Below, piece after piece: positions 35,300 through 44,336 of a stretch of DNA of 64,000 nt. The stretch spans positions 310,001-374,000 of the forward strand of contig NZ_CP156660.1 of NCBI RefSeq assembly GCF_039851975.1, read 5' to 3'. A model generated the notes under the pieces. It made no database searches. It was not told the DNA's origin and was given only the letters and a program-made list of their open reading frames with translations. A program made the translations under genes and the position numbers. The stretch is from Desulfoscipio sp. XC116 (GTDB taxonomy: Bacteria > Bacillota > Desulfotomaculia > Desulfotomaculales > Desulfallaceae). Every line of letters begins with the position of its first letter. The stretch's first letter is position 1.

Positions 35300-35366
35300 A
35301 TCCTGTTATGCTGCCTCCCGTTGAGTCGGACGGGAGAAATCTAAATAATAATTTTGTTTAGATTTT
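35300..35366 (+). promoter_or_regulatory. Leader hairpins and inverted repeat before the HTH-PBP regulator
   Basis: CTCCCG (35321-35326 region) pairs with CGGGAG, followed by AAATC. An inverted repeat AAATCTAAA (35337-35345) / TTTAGATTT (35358-35366) lies just before the start codon. The GCCTCCCG...CGGGAGAAATC hairpin recalls the 3' part of the Moco riboswitch motif, but I cannot place the other helices, so the riboswitch reading is weak. The inverted repeat could be the operator for autoregulation. Confidence 0.35.
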
Positions 35367-35377
35367 GGAAACCAGGG

Positions 35378-36310
35378 ATGCATTTGAAGGAAGATCTTTC
35401 TTTGACGCCTGAAGAAGTAGCCGGGATTTTGAAAATCGCTAAAAATACGGTTTACGAATTGGTCAAAAGAGGAGAACTCCCGGCATATAGGGTGGGCCGG
35501 AAAATACGGATTGAGTTAAATGATGTGCTGACGTATAAAAAACAAGGTAAAAAGACAGTCGTATCCGGTTTGCCCGGTGAGTTTTCACCTCCGGAAGTTA
35601 CGAGCGGTTATATGGTTGTATGCGGCCAGGATGCTTTATTGGATATATTAACCCGGCATTTGGAGCAAACCCCCGGGGGAATGCGTGTTTTTAGACATTA
35701 TGTGGGCAGTTTTGCCGGTTTGATGGCTCTTTATCATGGTAAAGTTCATATGACGGCGATTCATCTTTGGGATGGTCATTCGGGGCAATATAATATTCCC
35801 TTTGTGCGTTATATGTTGCCCGGCATCCCCACGGTAATTATCCACTTGACTTGCCGAATGCAAGGTTTTTATGTGGCTGAAGGCAATCCGCATAATATCG
35901 GCGGTTGGAGTGATTTAACGAAAACCGGGGTACGTTTTGTTAACCGTGAAAAAGGCAGCGGCACCCGTGTTTTGCTTGATGGGCAGTTGAACTTGCGAGG
36001 CATTGACCGGAAAAAGATTGTTGGTTATGAAACGGAAGAATTATCGCATTTAAGTGTTGCCAGCACTGTGGCCAGAGACGCGGCCGATGTAGGGCTCGGT
36101 AATGAAAAAGCATCATTGCAGGTGCGGGGGATTAGCTTTATTCCAATGCAAAAAGAGCGTTATGATCTGGTCATAAAAAAAGAAGATATGGAAAAGCCCG
36201 AGTATCAGGCTGTGCTGGATATCATTCGGTCGTCTTCGTTTAAATCGGAGCTTAAGGGGCTTGGAGACTATGATTTGACTGAAACAGGCATGATTATGGC
36301 TGAGACGTGA
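35378..36310 (+). CDS. HTH (excisionase-type) plus periplasmic-binding-domain regulator, probable Mo/W or cofactor sensor
   Basis: The 310-residue protein combines an N-terminal MerR/excisionase-type helix-turn-helix (SLTPEEVAGILKIAKNTVYE, VKRGELPAYRVGRKIRI) with a C-terminal domain resembling ModA-type binding proteins (about 75-305; MTAIHLWDGHSGQYNIPFVR, NREKGSGTRVLLDGQL, YDLVIKKEDMEKPEYQAVLD). This pairing is known in one-component regulators near molybdate or tungstate genes. It is divergent from the transporter operon 1 kb away. ATG 35378 is chosen because the in-frame TTG at 35354 lies inside the inverted repeat and has no ribosome site nearby. A strong terminator follows. Confidence 0.8.
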   Translation: MHLKEDLSLTPEEVAGILKIAKNTVYELVKRGELPAYRVGRKIRIELNDVLTYKKQGKKTVVSGLPGEFSPPEVTSGYMVVCGQDALLDILTRHLEQTPGGMRVFRHYVGSFAGLMALYHGKVHMTAIHLWDGHSGQYNIPFVRYMLPGIPTVIIHLTCRMQGFYVAEGNPHNIGGWSDLTKTGVRFVNREKGSGTRVLLDGQLNLRGIDRKKIVGYETEELSHLSVASTVARDAADVGLGNEKASLQVRGISFIPMQKERYDLVIKKEDMEKPEYQAVLDIIRSSSFKSELKGLGDYDLTETGMIMAET

Positions 36311-36313
36311 GTA

Positions 36314-36355
36314 TATGCTTAGAGCCACCATTGCAAAATGGTGGCTCTAAGCATA
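36314..36355 (+). terminator. Strong hairpin between convergent genes
   Basis: TATGCTTAGAGCCACCATT pairs perfectly with AATGGTGGCTCTAAGCATA around a 4-base loop, immediately after the regulator stop codon. The opposing ALDH gene ends about 90 bp further on. It may serve both directions. Confidence 0.8.
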
Positions 36356-36446
36356 TATAAGCTGGCAACTTTCCCAAATGCTTGTCGGGTGTCCCTCTGC
36401 AGCGGTATAAAAAGATTAGCGGTGAACCGTGGGGTTGCCGCTACCG

Positions 36447-37988
36447 CTAAAAATCACCGAACTTAATGCCTTGGGCCAGTGGTAATTTATCTCCCCAGTT
36501 GATGGTAACGGTTTGTCTCCTCATGTAGCCTTTCCAGGCATCGGAACCGGACTCGCGTCCACCGCCGGTGTCTTTCTCACCGCCGAAGGCTCCGCCGATT
36601 TCCGCGCCGGAAGTGCCGATGTTGACATTGGCTATACCGCAGTCGGATCCCTGTGGTCCCAGGAATTTCTCCACTTCGTGCAAGTTGGAGGAAAAAATGG
36701 CTGATGACAGCCCTTGCGGTACATCGTTGTGCATTTGAATTGCTTCATCCAGCGATGAATATTTCGTTACGTATAATATGGGGGCAAAGGTTTCATGCTG
36801 AACAATTTCATAATTGTTTTCCGCTTCGGCAATGCAGGGTGTTACATAGCAACCGCTTTTATATTCCTTTCCTTCCAGCACTTCGCCGCCGTATAAAATT
36901 TTTCCGCCTTCTGTTTTAAGTTTTTCCAAGGCGGCCAGCATATCATTTACCGCACCTTTTTTGACCAGCGGTCCCATGATAATGTTGCTTTCCAGGGGGT
37001 TGCCGATTTTAACCTGTTTATAAGCGCTAATTAATTTTTTTATAAAGGTGTCATACACGGAATCATGAATAATCAAACGCCGGGTGGTGGTGCATCTTTG
37101 CCCGGAGGTTCCTACCGCGCCAAATAAAACAGCCCGGATGACCATGTCCAAATTGGCATTTTCAGTGATGATAATAGCGTTATTGCCGCCAAGCTCCAAT
37201 ATGGTTTTGCCAAGGCGTTTGGCTACTTGCTCCGCAACTTGTCTGCCCATGGGTATACTGCCGGTAAAGCTTATTAAAGGAACCCTTGGATCGTCTAATA
37301 ATTTTTGTCCTATTGTGGAGCCCTGTCCGATTAACAAGTTAAAAATGCCTTCGGGCAGTCCTTGTTCTTTAAGCACTTTATTAGCTATTTTTTGAACTGC
37401 TATAGCAGTTAACGGGGTAACGCTTGACGGTTTCCAGATTACCACATCACCGGCAATAGCCGCTATAAGAGCGTTCCAGGACCAAACCGCGACTGGGAAA
37501 TTAAATGCGGTAATAACTCCGACAATGCCAAGCGGGTGCCACTGCTCGTAAAGCCGGTGGTTTTCCCGTTCACTGGCTATGGTCAGACCATACAGCTGTC
37601 TTGATAATCCAAGGGCGAAATCAGCTATATCAATCATTTCCTGAACTTCGCCTTCTCCTTCGGGCAGTAATTTACCCATTTCCAATGTTACCAGTTTGCC
37701 CAGCAAGTGTTTGTATTTGCGTAATTCAGCGCCGATCAGTCTTACGGTTTCTCCTCTTTGGGGTGCCGGAATATTGCGCCAGATTTTAAAAGCTTGCTGA
37801 GCTTTTTGGATTACCAGTTCATAATCCTCCGGCGTTGCCTGGTAAACTGATGCGATAGTCTCACCGTTAATAGGTGATACAGATTCCAGTAACGGGGCAT
37901 TGGGGCTTTGCAGCCATTGGCCGCAATACACACCGGCATTCTTATCATTAATGCCCAACTCGTTTAGAAAAGCCAAATCGATTTTCAT
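36447..37988 (-). CDS. ALDH7-type aldehyde dehydrogenase (aminoadipate-semialdehyde / P6C dehydrogenase-like)
   Basis: The 513-residue NAD(P)-dependent enzyme has the ALDH family motifs: FNFPVAVWSWNALIAAIAGD (near 158), FTGSIPMGRQV (near 240), catalytic Glu in LELGGNNAIII (near 262) and catalytic Cys in GTSGQRCTTTRRL (near 296). The GQWL start, the TTTRRL and the GGAFGGEKDTGGGRESGSDAWK signature are those of antiquitin (ALDH7A1), which oxidises alpha-aminoadipate semialdehyde from lysine or pipecolate. It stands alone on the reverse strand, so the substrate is only inferred. Confidence 0.88.
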   Translation of the reverse strand: MKIDLAFLNELGINDKNAGVYCGQWLQSPNAPLLESVSPINGETIASVYQATPEDYELVIQKAQQAFKIWRNIPAPQRGETVRLIGAELRKYKHLLGKLVTLEMGKLLPEGEGEVQEMIDIADFALGLSRQLYGLTIASERENHRLYEQWHPLGIVGVITAFNFPVAVWSWNALIAAIAGDVVIWKPSSVTPLTAIAVQKIANKVLKEQGLPEGIFNLLIGQGSTIGQKLLDDPRVPLISFTGSIPMGRQVAEQVAKRLGKTILELGGNNAIIITENANLDMVIRAVLFGAVGTSGQRCTTTRRLIIHDSVYDTFIKKLISAYKQVKIGNPLESNIIMGPLVKKGAVNDMLAALEKLKTEGGKILYGGEVLEGKEYKSGCYVTPCIAEAENNYEIVQHETFAPILYVTKYSSLDEAIQMHNDVPQGLSSAIFSSNLHEVEKFLGPQGSDCGIANVNIGTSGAEIGGAFGGEKDTGGGRESGSDAWKGYMRRQTVTINWGDKLPLAQGIKFGDF

Positions 37989-38504
37989 TAAAAGACCTCC
38001 TGTTTAAGTATATTGCTATGGTAGTTGAATTAAAATATGAGATGCCGCCCGATGAAAATTGGTTAGACCAGTTCATACCATAGTTCTGCAAAAAAAATAG
38101 TGCAAATCAAAAACACTCGGGAAAATCAAGGGTAAAAGCTAATAAAACAACCAAGTATTAATTAAATACTTTACTTGTTATTAGATAAACCCTTCTCCTC
38201 ACTGTGAGGCGCGTTCGTTTCCAAACGCATCCCAACGACCTTTAATCCATAGATGCTGGCTTGGGACATAGGCTCCTCGGAGGTATAAAGCTGTTCTATA
38301 AAATTTTCTACATTGTTTTAATAAACTCCTTCAATAAATAAATTTATTCCATTGAAATTTTTCATCTCCCGGAAGTTCGGTCTTTGACTGTGAACATAGA
38401 CTCTGGTAATCCATAACGGACCACACGTACCTTGATTTAACGTTTATATTTAAAACAAATGTAGAGAAACTAGTTTTAATATTTAAAAAAGGAGGTATGT
38501 AAAT
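37989..38504. other. Intergenic region before the DUF1540 gene
   Basis: About 515 bp, AT-rich. A small reverse-strand frame at 38159-38257 (about 32 codons, MSQASIYGLKVVGMRLETNA) has an AGGAG three bases upstream of its ATG, but no family is recognised. Otherwise I see only a short GCGTT/AACGC stem near 38210-38230. No further gene is supported. Confidence 0.4.
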
Positions 38505-38675
38505 TTGCCCAGAGTTAAGTGCTCAGTAAAAGGCTGCTTGTATCAAGAAGGTACTGAATGCAGAGCTTCCAGCATCCAGGTCAAGCCTACCGACCCCGAC
38601 TTGATGACCAGCGTAACCGACGATACCGCTTGCCAGACGTTCAAGCCGCGCACTTCTGCAGCCGAGGATATATAG
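38505..38675 (+). CDS. DUF1540 domain protein
   Basis: The 56-residue protein (MPRVKCSVKGCLYQEGTECR ...) has the DUF1540 cysteine pattern C-x4-C-x7-C with a fourth Cys later (TACQTF), and the C-x-A-x-x-I-x-V segment after the third Cys. These small metal-knuckle proteins are widespread in spore-forming Clostridia; function unknown. Start TTG 38505 lies eight bases after a perfect AAGGAGGT-like site (GGAGGT 38491-38496), which supports translation. Confidence 0.78.
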   Translation: MPRVKCSVKGCLYQEGTECRASSIQVKPTDPDLMTSVTDDTACQTFKPRTSAAEDI

Positions 38676-38686
38676 AAGTGCAGTAA

Positions 38687-39928
38687 TTATTCGGGCTGAA
38701 ATGCATAAGCGATATTTTGTAAACTGTCGATATTCTCCAGAGGGTCACCGGATACTGCTATCATGGCGGCGGAGCGGCCCGGAGCTATGCGGCCCCAGTT
38801 AAGATTCAATATGCGAGCGCTGTTTATTGTGGCGCAGCGTATTATTTCCCGAGGTGCCAGCCCGGCCTGCCGGTAAAGTTCCAGTTCCCGCCAGTAGCTG
38901 TAACCATGACGCACACCCGATGCGCCGGCATCGGTGCCCACGCCCAGGGTAACACCCAGGGCGTGGGCTTCATTAATCATACTCAGCTGCCGGTCTACGG
39001 TTCGGGCAATAACACTATCACTATGTTGGCTGGCATGCCTGTCGCCGGAATGGGGCGGCCGGGCGGTTAATTGGGCGGCCACCGGTATAACGGTGGGAAT
39101 CCAGGCGATGCCTTTTCCAGCCATCAGCTTCAGGGTTTCCCGGCTTAAGAAGTAACCGTGCTCTATAGTATCCGCTCCGGCCTGCACGGCCAAGGCAACC
39201 GCTTTGTCCGAACTGGCGTGAGCCATTACCCGCAGTCCCCGGACGTGGGCACCTGCCACGATAGCCGCAAGCTCTTCCGCGGTATACTGCGGCGGCCCCA
39301 CCCGGGAGTATTCTTTGAAACTGACCACACCTGATACGAGTACCTTGACCTGGTCCACCTTTTGCCGGGTCAGCTGTTCCAATGCGTTGTCCAGCATTTC
39401 AGCGGGGGTGCCCCGGCCGAGAAAGGAGCCGTATTTTTGCGGTTTGCGCAGTGCATAGCCCGAGGCCCGAATGACCGGTCCGGTTAATTCACCGTCCGTT
39501 ATGCGATTCCGGTAGCGCAAAGCTATGCCCGGCCGGTCTCCGCCGTCTCGCACGGCCAGTATGCCGTGGCGGATGGTATCGCATAGTTGGGCGCCGACCT
39601 CGTTGTCCAATTCCCCGGGTTGGTCCCAGCGCTCGCGGGCGGCTGAAAAATCCCGGCCGTCCAGGGCCAGATGTACATGGCAATCTACCAGGGGAGGCAT
39701 AAGCGTTAAATGGTGCAGGTCAAGTGAAATGGTTTGGCGGGTGGGCCAGGTAAACTTGTACGGTGTATCTGTTGCTTTAGTTATTGCCGCTATCCGCCCG
39801 TCTTCCAAATAAATACGATCAGCCGGGCAATTAGTTGCTGACTTGCCGCTTGCGCCAAGTATATAATCGGCTATGCCGCCTGCTTTTATGATATAGTTTT
39901 TGGTACTAATAATTTTAATCAGTTCCAT
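38687..39928 (-). CDS. Amidohydrolase family protein (imidazolonepropionase-like)
   Basis: The 413-residue metal-dependent hydrolase has the HxH metal motif in PPLVDCHVHLALDGR (near 79), a Lys-containing strand QVKVLVSGVVSF (near 199), further His in RVMAHASSDKAVALAVQAGA (near 234-253) and IEHGYFL, and the Asp in VGTDAGASGVRHG (near 330). The C-terminus ATINSARILNLNWGRIAPGR is typical of the superfamily. Substrate unknown. It ends 12 bp from the convergent DUF1540 gene. Confidence 0.85.
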   Translation of the reverse strand: MELIKIISTKNYIIKAGGIADYILGASGKSATNCPADRIYLEDGRIAAITKATDTPYKFTWPTRQTISLDLHHLTLMPPLVDCHVHLALDGRDFSAARERWDQPGELDNEVGAQLCDTIRHGILAVRDGGDRPGIALRYRNRITDGELTGPVIRASGYALRKPQKYGSFLGRGTPAEMLDNALEQLTRQKVDQVKVLVSGVVSFKEYSRVGPPQYTAEELAAIVAGAHVRGLRVMAHASSDKAVALAVQAGADTIEHGYFLSRETLKLMAGKGIAWIPTVIPVAAQLTARPPHSGDRHASQHSDSVIARTVDRQLSMINEAHALGVTLGVGTDAGASGVRHGYSYWRELELYRQAGLAPREIIRCATINSARILNLNWGRIAPGRSAAMIAVSGDPLENIDSLQNIAYAFQPE

Positions 39929-40350
39929 ATTTTTAATGTAACATTGCTTAGCTATTTTAGCAATTCCAAGTATCTAAACTTATTCATTAAAGTTAGGCAC
40001 GGCAGGGAACGAAGCAAAATTTAACTTTGACAAAAATTATTACAATATTGCCACAACACTATTGGTGTGTTAAAATTAAGAGCAGTATGGGGACGGTATC
40101 TGTTTTGGAACCGTACCGAATTTTTATCCTCTGATGGCGTCGTGCAAACGGTATGATGTTTACGACACCTTCGGGTTTTCTTAAACGAAACGACATATAC
40201 GGCAGATTGTTTGGCCGGGTTTTTTAAGTTTTGCATCTCCGCTTGGAGCCGCTGGGACCGAGACGGGTTACAACAGGGATATTATGCCCTTCGGACTTGT
40301 CCGGGGGCTTTTGTGTTTTTTAGGTACAATTGACATAAGGAGTTGTTTAT
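39929..40350. other. Intergenic region upstream of panC with leader structures
   Basis: About 420 bp. It holds the divergent promoter area of the amidohydrolase gene and a probable panC leader with an ACGGT/ACCGT stem near 40094-40126 and a terminator-like hairpin at 40286-40322. The reverse frame at 40021-40236 is not convincing as protein. Confidence 0.45.
40286..40322 (+). terminator. Terminator-like hairpin in the panC leader (possible attenuator)
   Basis: GCCCTTCGGAC can pair with GTCCGGGGGC (with G-T pairs), followed by TTTTGTGTTTTTT. It lies 30 bp before the panC start, a place where it would attenuate panC expression unless an upstream structure prevents its formation. No known riboswitch or T-box was recognised upstream. 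Confidence 0.55.
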
Positions 40351-41196
40351 ATGCAGGTCTGTCATACGATAAGGGAGATCGGAGAGTTTGTGCAGAACGC
40401 CAGGGCCGTGGAAAAAACCATCGGTTTAGTGCCCACCATGGGTTATTTCCACGCTGGGCATTTGAGCCTGATGCGGGAAGCTAAAAAAATGTGCGATGTC
40501 GTAGTGGTTTCTCTGTATGTTAACCCGCTTCAGTTCGGGCCTAAGGAAGACCTGGGCGAATATCCCCGGGATTTCGAACGGGACTGTGCCATGGCCCGCT
40601 CAGTAGGGGTGGGGGCTATCTTTGCCCCCGGCAATGCTGAAATGTACCCGGCGGGATACAACTCCTTTGTCGAGGTGGCCGGTATAACGGATAAGCTTTG
40701 CGGGTTGTCCCGGCCGGGCCATTTTCGGGGAGTAACCACTGTGGTGGCCAAATTATTTAATATTGTCAGGCCGGACCAAGCTTTTTTCGGCCAAAAGGAT
40801 GCTCAGCAGGCGATAATTATTGAAAAAATGGTGCGGGATTTGAATATGGGGCCGGAGATTGTTACCTTGCCTATTATGCGCGAGGCGGACGGGCTGGCCA
40901 TGAGTTCCCGCAATGTTTATTTAACCGAAGATCAGCGCCGGGCCGCGCCGGTGCTTTACCGGAGTCTGTGCGCATTTAGGGAGGCCGTGGCCGGCGGTGA
41001 AAGGGATGTTGCCAAATTGCGCCGGGATATAAAGGAAATGATTTTGTCCGCCCCCGGTGTTCAAATTGATTACGTGGAAATATTATCAGTGCCCGGTTTG
41101 GAGCCGCCAGACACATTAACGGGCAAATGCATTGCCGCTCTGGCGGTGCGTTTTGGCAAAACCAGGCTTATTGACAATATGGTTGTGGAGGTATGA
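40351..41196 (+). CDS. panC: Pantothenate synthetase PanC
   Basis: PanC joins pantoate and beta-alanine with ATP to give pantothenate. The 281-residue protein has the HIGH-like motif [18 protein letters not shown] (residues about 28-45), [17 protein letters not shown] near 68, FFGQKDAQQ near 147 and the KMSKS-like [14 protein letters not shown] near 186. AAGGAG lies before ATG 40351. panD follows 4 bp later; panB is not in the window. Confidence 0.93.
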   Translation: MQVCHTIREIGEFVQNARAVEKTIGLVPTMGYFHAGHLSLMREAKKMCDVVVVSLYVNPLQFGPKEDLGEYPRDFERDCAMARSVGVGAIFAPGNAEMYPAGYNSFVEVAGITDKLCGLSRPGHFRGVTTVVAKLFNIVRPDQAFFGQKDAQQAIIIEKMVRDLNMGPEIVTLPIMREADGLAMSSRNVYLTEDQRRAAPVLYRSLCAFREAVAGGERDVAKLRRDIKEMILSAPGVQIDYVEILSVPGLEPPDTLTGKCIAALAVRFGKTRLIDNMVVEV

Positions 41197-41200
41197 ACAA

Positions 41201-41581
41201 ATGTTTTTAACTATTTTTAAATCTAAAATTCACCGTGCCGTGGTTACCGAGGCGAATTTAAATTATGTAGGCAGCATTACTATTGATGAAGCACTGATGG
41301 AGGCAGCCGATATATTGCCCAATGAAAAAGTGCAGGTTGTAAATAACAATAACGGGGCTCGTTTGGAAACTTACGTTATACCCGGTCCCCGGGACTCCGG
41401 AGTGATTTGCCTGAACGGGGCGGCGGCCAGGCTGGTGCAGCCGGGCGATACCGTGATCATTATAACCTATGCTGTTATGGACCGTGATGAAGCCCGTAAT
41501 TTCAAACCCAGGGCGATATTGGTGGATGAGCACAATAAGGTTACCCGTATAATGGAAGAAAAACACGGTGCAGAGGCTTAA
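41201..41581 (+). CDS. panD: Aspartate 1-decarboxylase PanD
   Basis: PanD makes beta-alanine from aspartate, the co-substrate of PanC. The 126-residue proenzyme has the self-cleavage site Gly24-Ser25 (NYVGSITID), which yields the pyruvoyl group, and the N-x-GARxETYVI segment ([15 protein letters not shown]). Start ATG 41201, with GGAGGT upstream overlapping the panC stop. Confidence 0.93.
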   Translation: MFLTIFKSKIHRAVVTEANLNYVGSITIDEALMEAADILPNEKVQVVNNNNGARLETYVIPGPRDSGVICLNGAAARLVQPGDTVIIITYAVMDRDEARNFKPRAILVDEHNKVTRIMEEKHGAEA

Positions 41582-41605
41582 CGGGTCAATATTAAAAACA
41601 TTTTG

Positions 41606-41635
41606 TTGAGATATAACAAAATTTATGTGTATAAT
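41606..41635 (+). promoter_or_regulatory. Probable sigma-A promoter of nadABC
   Basis: TTGAGA (41606-41611), 18-bp spacer, TATAAT (41630-41635). A short TTGTT...AACAA palindrome overlaps the -35 (41603-41619), a possible operator for an NAD-responsive repressor (inference). Confidence 0.55.
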
Positions 41636-41688
41636 ATTGAGGACATTAATTCTCGGTGGCTAATTCGCGTTAATGAAGGAGTGATTAT

Positions 41689-42612
41689 GTGCCCAACGTT
41701 GCCGATAACAAACAATTAACGGACGGAATAAAGCGACTTAAGCAGCAACGCAACGCGATTATTTTAAGTCACGTATACCAGCCGCCCGAAATTCAAGAAA
41801 TTGCCGACTTTGTGGGCGATTCCCTGGAGCTGTCTCGGCGGGCGGCCGCTACCGATGCTGACGTAATTGTATTTTGTGGGGTACACTTTATGGCTGAGAG
41901 TGCGGCCATATTGTCGCCGCAGAAAACAGTGCTGCTGCCCGAGGTAAGTGCCGGGTGTCCGATGGCGGATATGGTTACGGTTGATGCGCTGCGGGCCCAA
42001 AAGGCCCGGATGCCTGAAGCGCTGGTGGTGTGTTATGTTAATACATCGGCGGAGGTTAAGGCGGAATGTGATATTGTCTGCACATCGGCCAATGCCGTGC
42101 ATGTAGTAGAATCAATGCCCGCCGACCGGCCTGTTCTTTTTGTGCCGGATAAAAATTTAGGCCGTTATGTGGCCAAGCAGTCCGGGCGGACGATGCATAT
42201 ATGGGAAGGATGCTGTTATGTCCACGATCGGCTGACCGCGGATGAGGTGCTGAAAGCCAAGTCCGAGCATCCGCAGGCTTTAGTGCTGGTGCATCCCGAG
42301 TGTCGTCCCGAGGTGGCGGAATTGGCCGACCATGTGGCCAGCACCACGGGTATGCTGCGATTTGCCAAGGAAAGCGGGGCCAGGGAATATATTATAGCTA
42401 CCGAAAAAGGTATATTACACCAGTTTAACAAGCAGTGCCCCGGTAAAAGGTTTTATCCCGCCTCGGATAATCTTGTTTGCCGGGATATGAAGTCCACCAC
42501 GCTGGAAAAGGTACTTAATTCTTTACAAAAGCTGGAGCCCCGGGTGACTGTTTCCGCAGAGATCGGGGACCGGGCTCTGAAGTGCCTGGAAAGGATGCTG
42601 GCGGTACAGTAA
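41689..42612 (+). CDS. nadA: Quinolinate synthase NadA
   Basis: NadA condenses iminoaspartate with dihydroxyacetone phosphate to quinolinate, using a [4Fe-4S] cluster. The 307-residue protein has the expected three-cysteine pattern (VFCGVHFMAESA near 65, WEGCCYVHDR near 171, and NKQCPGKRFYP near 250) and the SHVYQPPEIQEIADFVGDSL start. GTG 41689 lies eight bases after AAGGAG. First gene of nadA-nadB-nadC. Confidence 0.92.
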   Translation: MPNVADNKQLTDGIKRLKQQRNAIILSHVYQPPEIQEIADFVGDSLELSRRAAATDADVIVFCGVHFMAESAAILSPQKTVLLPEVSAGCPMADMVTVDALRAQKARMPEALVVCYVNTSAEVKAECDIVCTSANAVHVVESMPADRPVLFVPDKNLGRYVAKQSGRTMHIWEGCCYVHDRLTADEVLKAKSEHPQALVLVHPECRPEVAELADHVASTTGMLRFAKESGAREYIIATEKGILHQFNKQCPGKRFYPASDNLVCRDMKSTTLEKVLNSLQKLEPRVTVSAEIGDRALKCLERMLAVQ

Positions 42613-42627
42613 ACGGAGGGTTTACCA

Positions 42628-44211
42628 GTGGCCAACCATTATATTATGAATTTTAACACCCGGGACCTGCCTGGATGTAAGACCGATTACATTATCCTGG
42701 GCAGCGGTATCGCCGGGTTTTTCACCGCCCTTTTAGCCGGCCGGCTGGGGGCCGGAGTTACCGTGCTGACCAAGCAAAGCATCTTGGACAGCAATACCGA
42801 CAAGGCGCAGGGTGGTATAGCCGCCGCCATGGATACTGATGATTCGCCTGAACTGCATTACCGGGACACGCTGCTGGCTGGTGCCGGGCTGTGTGACCGG
42901 GGGGCGGTGCGTATTCTGGTCAATGAAGGGCCGCGCCGGGTTCTGCAGTTGATGGATATGGGGGCCCGCTTTGATGTGGAAGGCGGGCGTTTGGCGCTGA
43001 CCCGTGAGGGCGCCCATAGCTGCCGGCGTATACTGCATGCCTGTGGTGATGCCACCGGGGCGGAAATTCAGCGTGTGCTGAATAAGCAGGCTTTGGCTGA
43101 GCAGAATATTCAGGTGCTGGAGCGGCACATTGCCATAGATCTTTTAGTTAAGGATAATGTTTGCCACGGGGTGCTGGCTTACGATTGTGAGACTTGCCGG
43201 CTGCAAGTTTATCAAAGCCGGGCCGTAGTTCTGGCTACCGGTGGTTTGGGGCAGCTGTATGATCACAGTACCAATCCCGAGGTGGCTACCGGGGACGGTA
43301 TTGCCATGGCCTATCGGGCCGGTGCCGAAGTAATGGACATGGAGTTTTTGCAGTTTCATCCCACCGTACTGAACTTGCCCGGTGCGCCGCGATTTCTAAT
43401 TTCCGAGGCTGTGCGGGGCGAGGGTGCTTACCTGCGTAACGGGCGAGGCGAACGGTTTATGCCGGGATACCATGAACTGGCGGAGCTGGCGCCACGTGAT
43501 ATTGTGGTGCGGGCTATTTTACAGGAAATGCGTCGAGGTTCCGAAACAGGCGTATTTTTGGACTTAAGCCATCTGGATCCCGATCTGGTGCTGCACCGTT
43601 TTCCCAATATCAATCGCACCTGTCTGGGCTATGGACTGGATATTACCCACGACATGGTGCCGGTGGCCCCGGCCGCTCATTATATGATGGGTGGCGTAAA
43701 AACCAATTATTTTGGGGAAACCAATGTAGAGAGGCTTTACGCCTGCGGTGAGGTGGCCTGCCAGGGGGTGCACGGCGCTAATCGTTTGGCCAGTAATTCA
43801 TTATTGGACGGTCTGGTGTTTGGCGGTCGCATTGTGGAGCGCACCGCCGGTCTCTGGCGGGAGCAGATGAGTCCTTGGCCGGATTTTGCCTCGGAATTGC
43901 CCGAATCCACAGATGATGTAAATAGCCGGGCGCTTAAGGAGAAACTGCAGTCTTTGATGAGCATGTATGTCGGCCCGCTGCGGAACCGGGAAGGTTTGGA
44001 AAAGGCGCTGGGTTTTATGGATGAATATTCCGGCTTGGAAAACACTGCGGTTCGGACCCCGCTGGCTGCTGAGACCGGCAACCGTTTATTGGTATCTCGT
44101 TTGGTGGCGGAATCGGCGCTGATGCGCACCGAGAGCAGGGGGGGGCATTTTCGCCAGGATTATCGGGTACCTCGCAACAGCTGGCTAAAACATATAATTT
44201 TACGCAAATGA
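42628..44211 (+). CDS. nadB: L-aspartate oxidase NadB
   Basis: NadB oxidises aspartate to iminoaspartate for NadA, with FAD. The 527-residue protein has the FAD Rossmann motif ILGSGIAGFFTALLAGRLGA (about 23-42), NTDKAQGGIAAAM near 55, EFLQFHPT near 239, and the Arg/His active-site region HYMMGGVKTNYFG near 350. The C-terminus has the succinate dehydrogenase-like helical domain. GTG 42628 follows GGAGGG. It lies 15 bp after nadA. Confidence 0.93.
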   Translation: MANHYIMNFNTRDLPGCKTDYIILGSGIAGFFTALLAGRLGAGVTVLTKQSILDSNTDKAQGGIAAAMDTDDSPELHYRDTLLAGAGLCDRGAVRILVNEGPRRVLQLMDMGARFDVEGGRLALTREGAHSCRRILHACGDATGAEIQRVLNKQALAEQNIQVLERHIAIDLLVKDNVCHGVLAYDCETCRLQVYQSRAVVLATGGLGQLYDHSTNPEVATGDGIAMAYRAGAEVMDMEFLQFHPTVLNLPGAPRFLISEAVRGEGAYLRNGRGERFMPGYHELAELAPRDIVVRAILQEMRRGSETGVFLDLSHLDPDLVLHRFPNINRTCLGYGLDITHDMVPVAPAAHYMMGGVKTNYFGETNVERLYACGEVACQGVHGANRLASNSLLDGLVFGGRIVERTAGLWREQMSPWPDFASELPESTDDVNSRALKEKLQSLMSMYVGPLRNREGLEKALGFMDEYSGLENTAVRTPLAAETGNRLLVSRLVAESALMRTESRGGHFRQDYRVPRNSWLKHIILRK

Positions 44212-44336
44212 TATTGTTTTTAAGTTGAAAATAACTTTATGCAAGCCTGGTAGTATAAGCGGGCATGTTCGGGACCGGGCATGTCCGCCGTAAAACAGCG
44301 GTATCGGGTGCGCACCCGGAGATGGAGGGGTTTCTA

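Larger units (their letters stand above)
34406..35377. other. Intergenic region between the Mo/W transporter and its likely regulator
   Basis: About 970 bp, AT-rich. It holds the dispersed repeat at 34461-34560 and, at the right end, two hairpins before the regulator gene. The reverse open frame 34948-35259 has the composition of AT-rich intergenic sequence and no recognisable protein features, so I do not call it. Confidence 0.5.
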
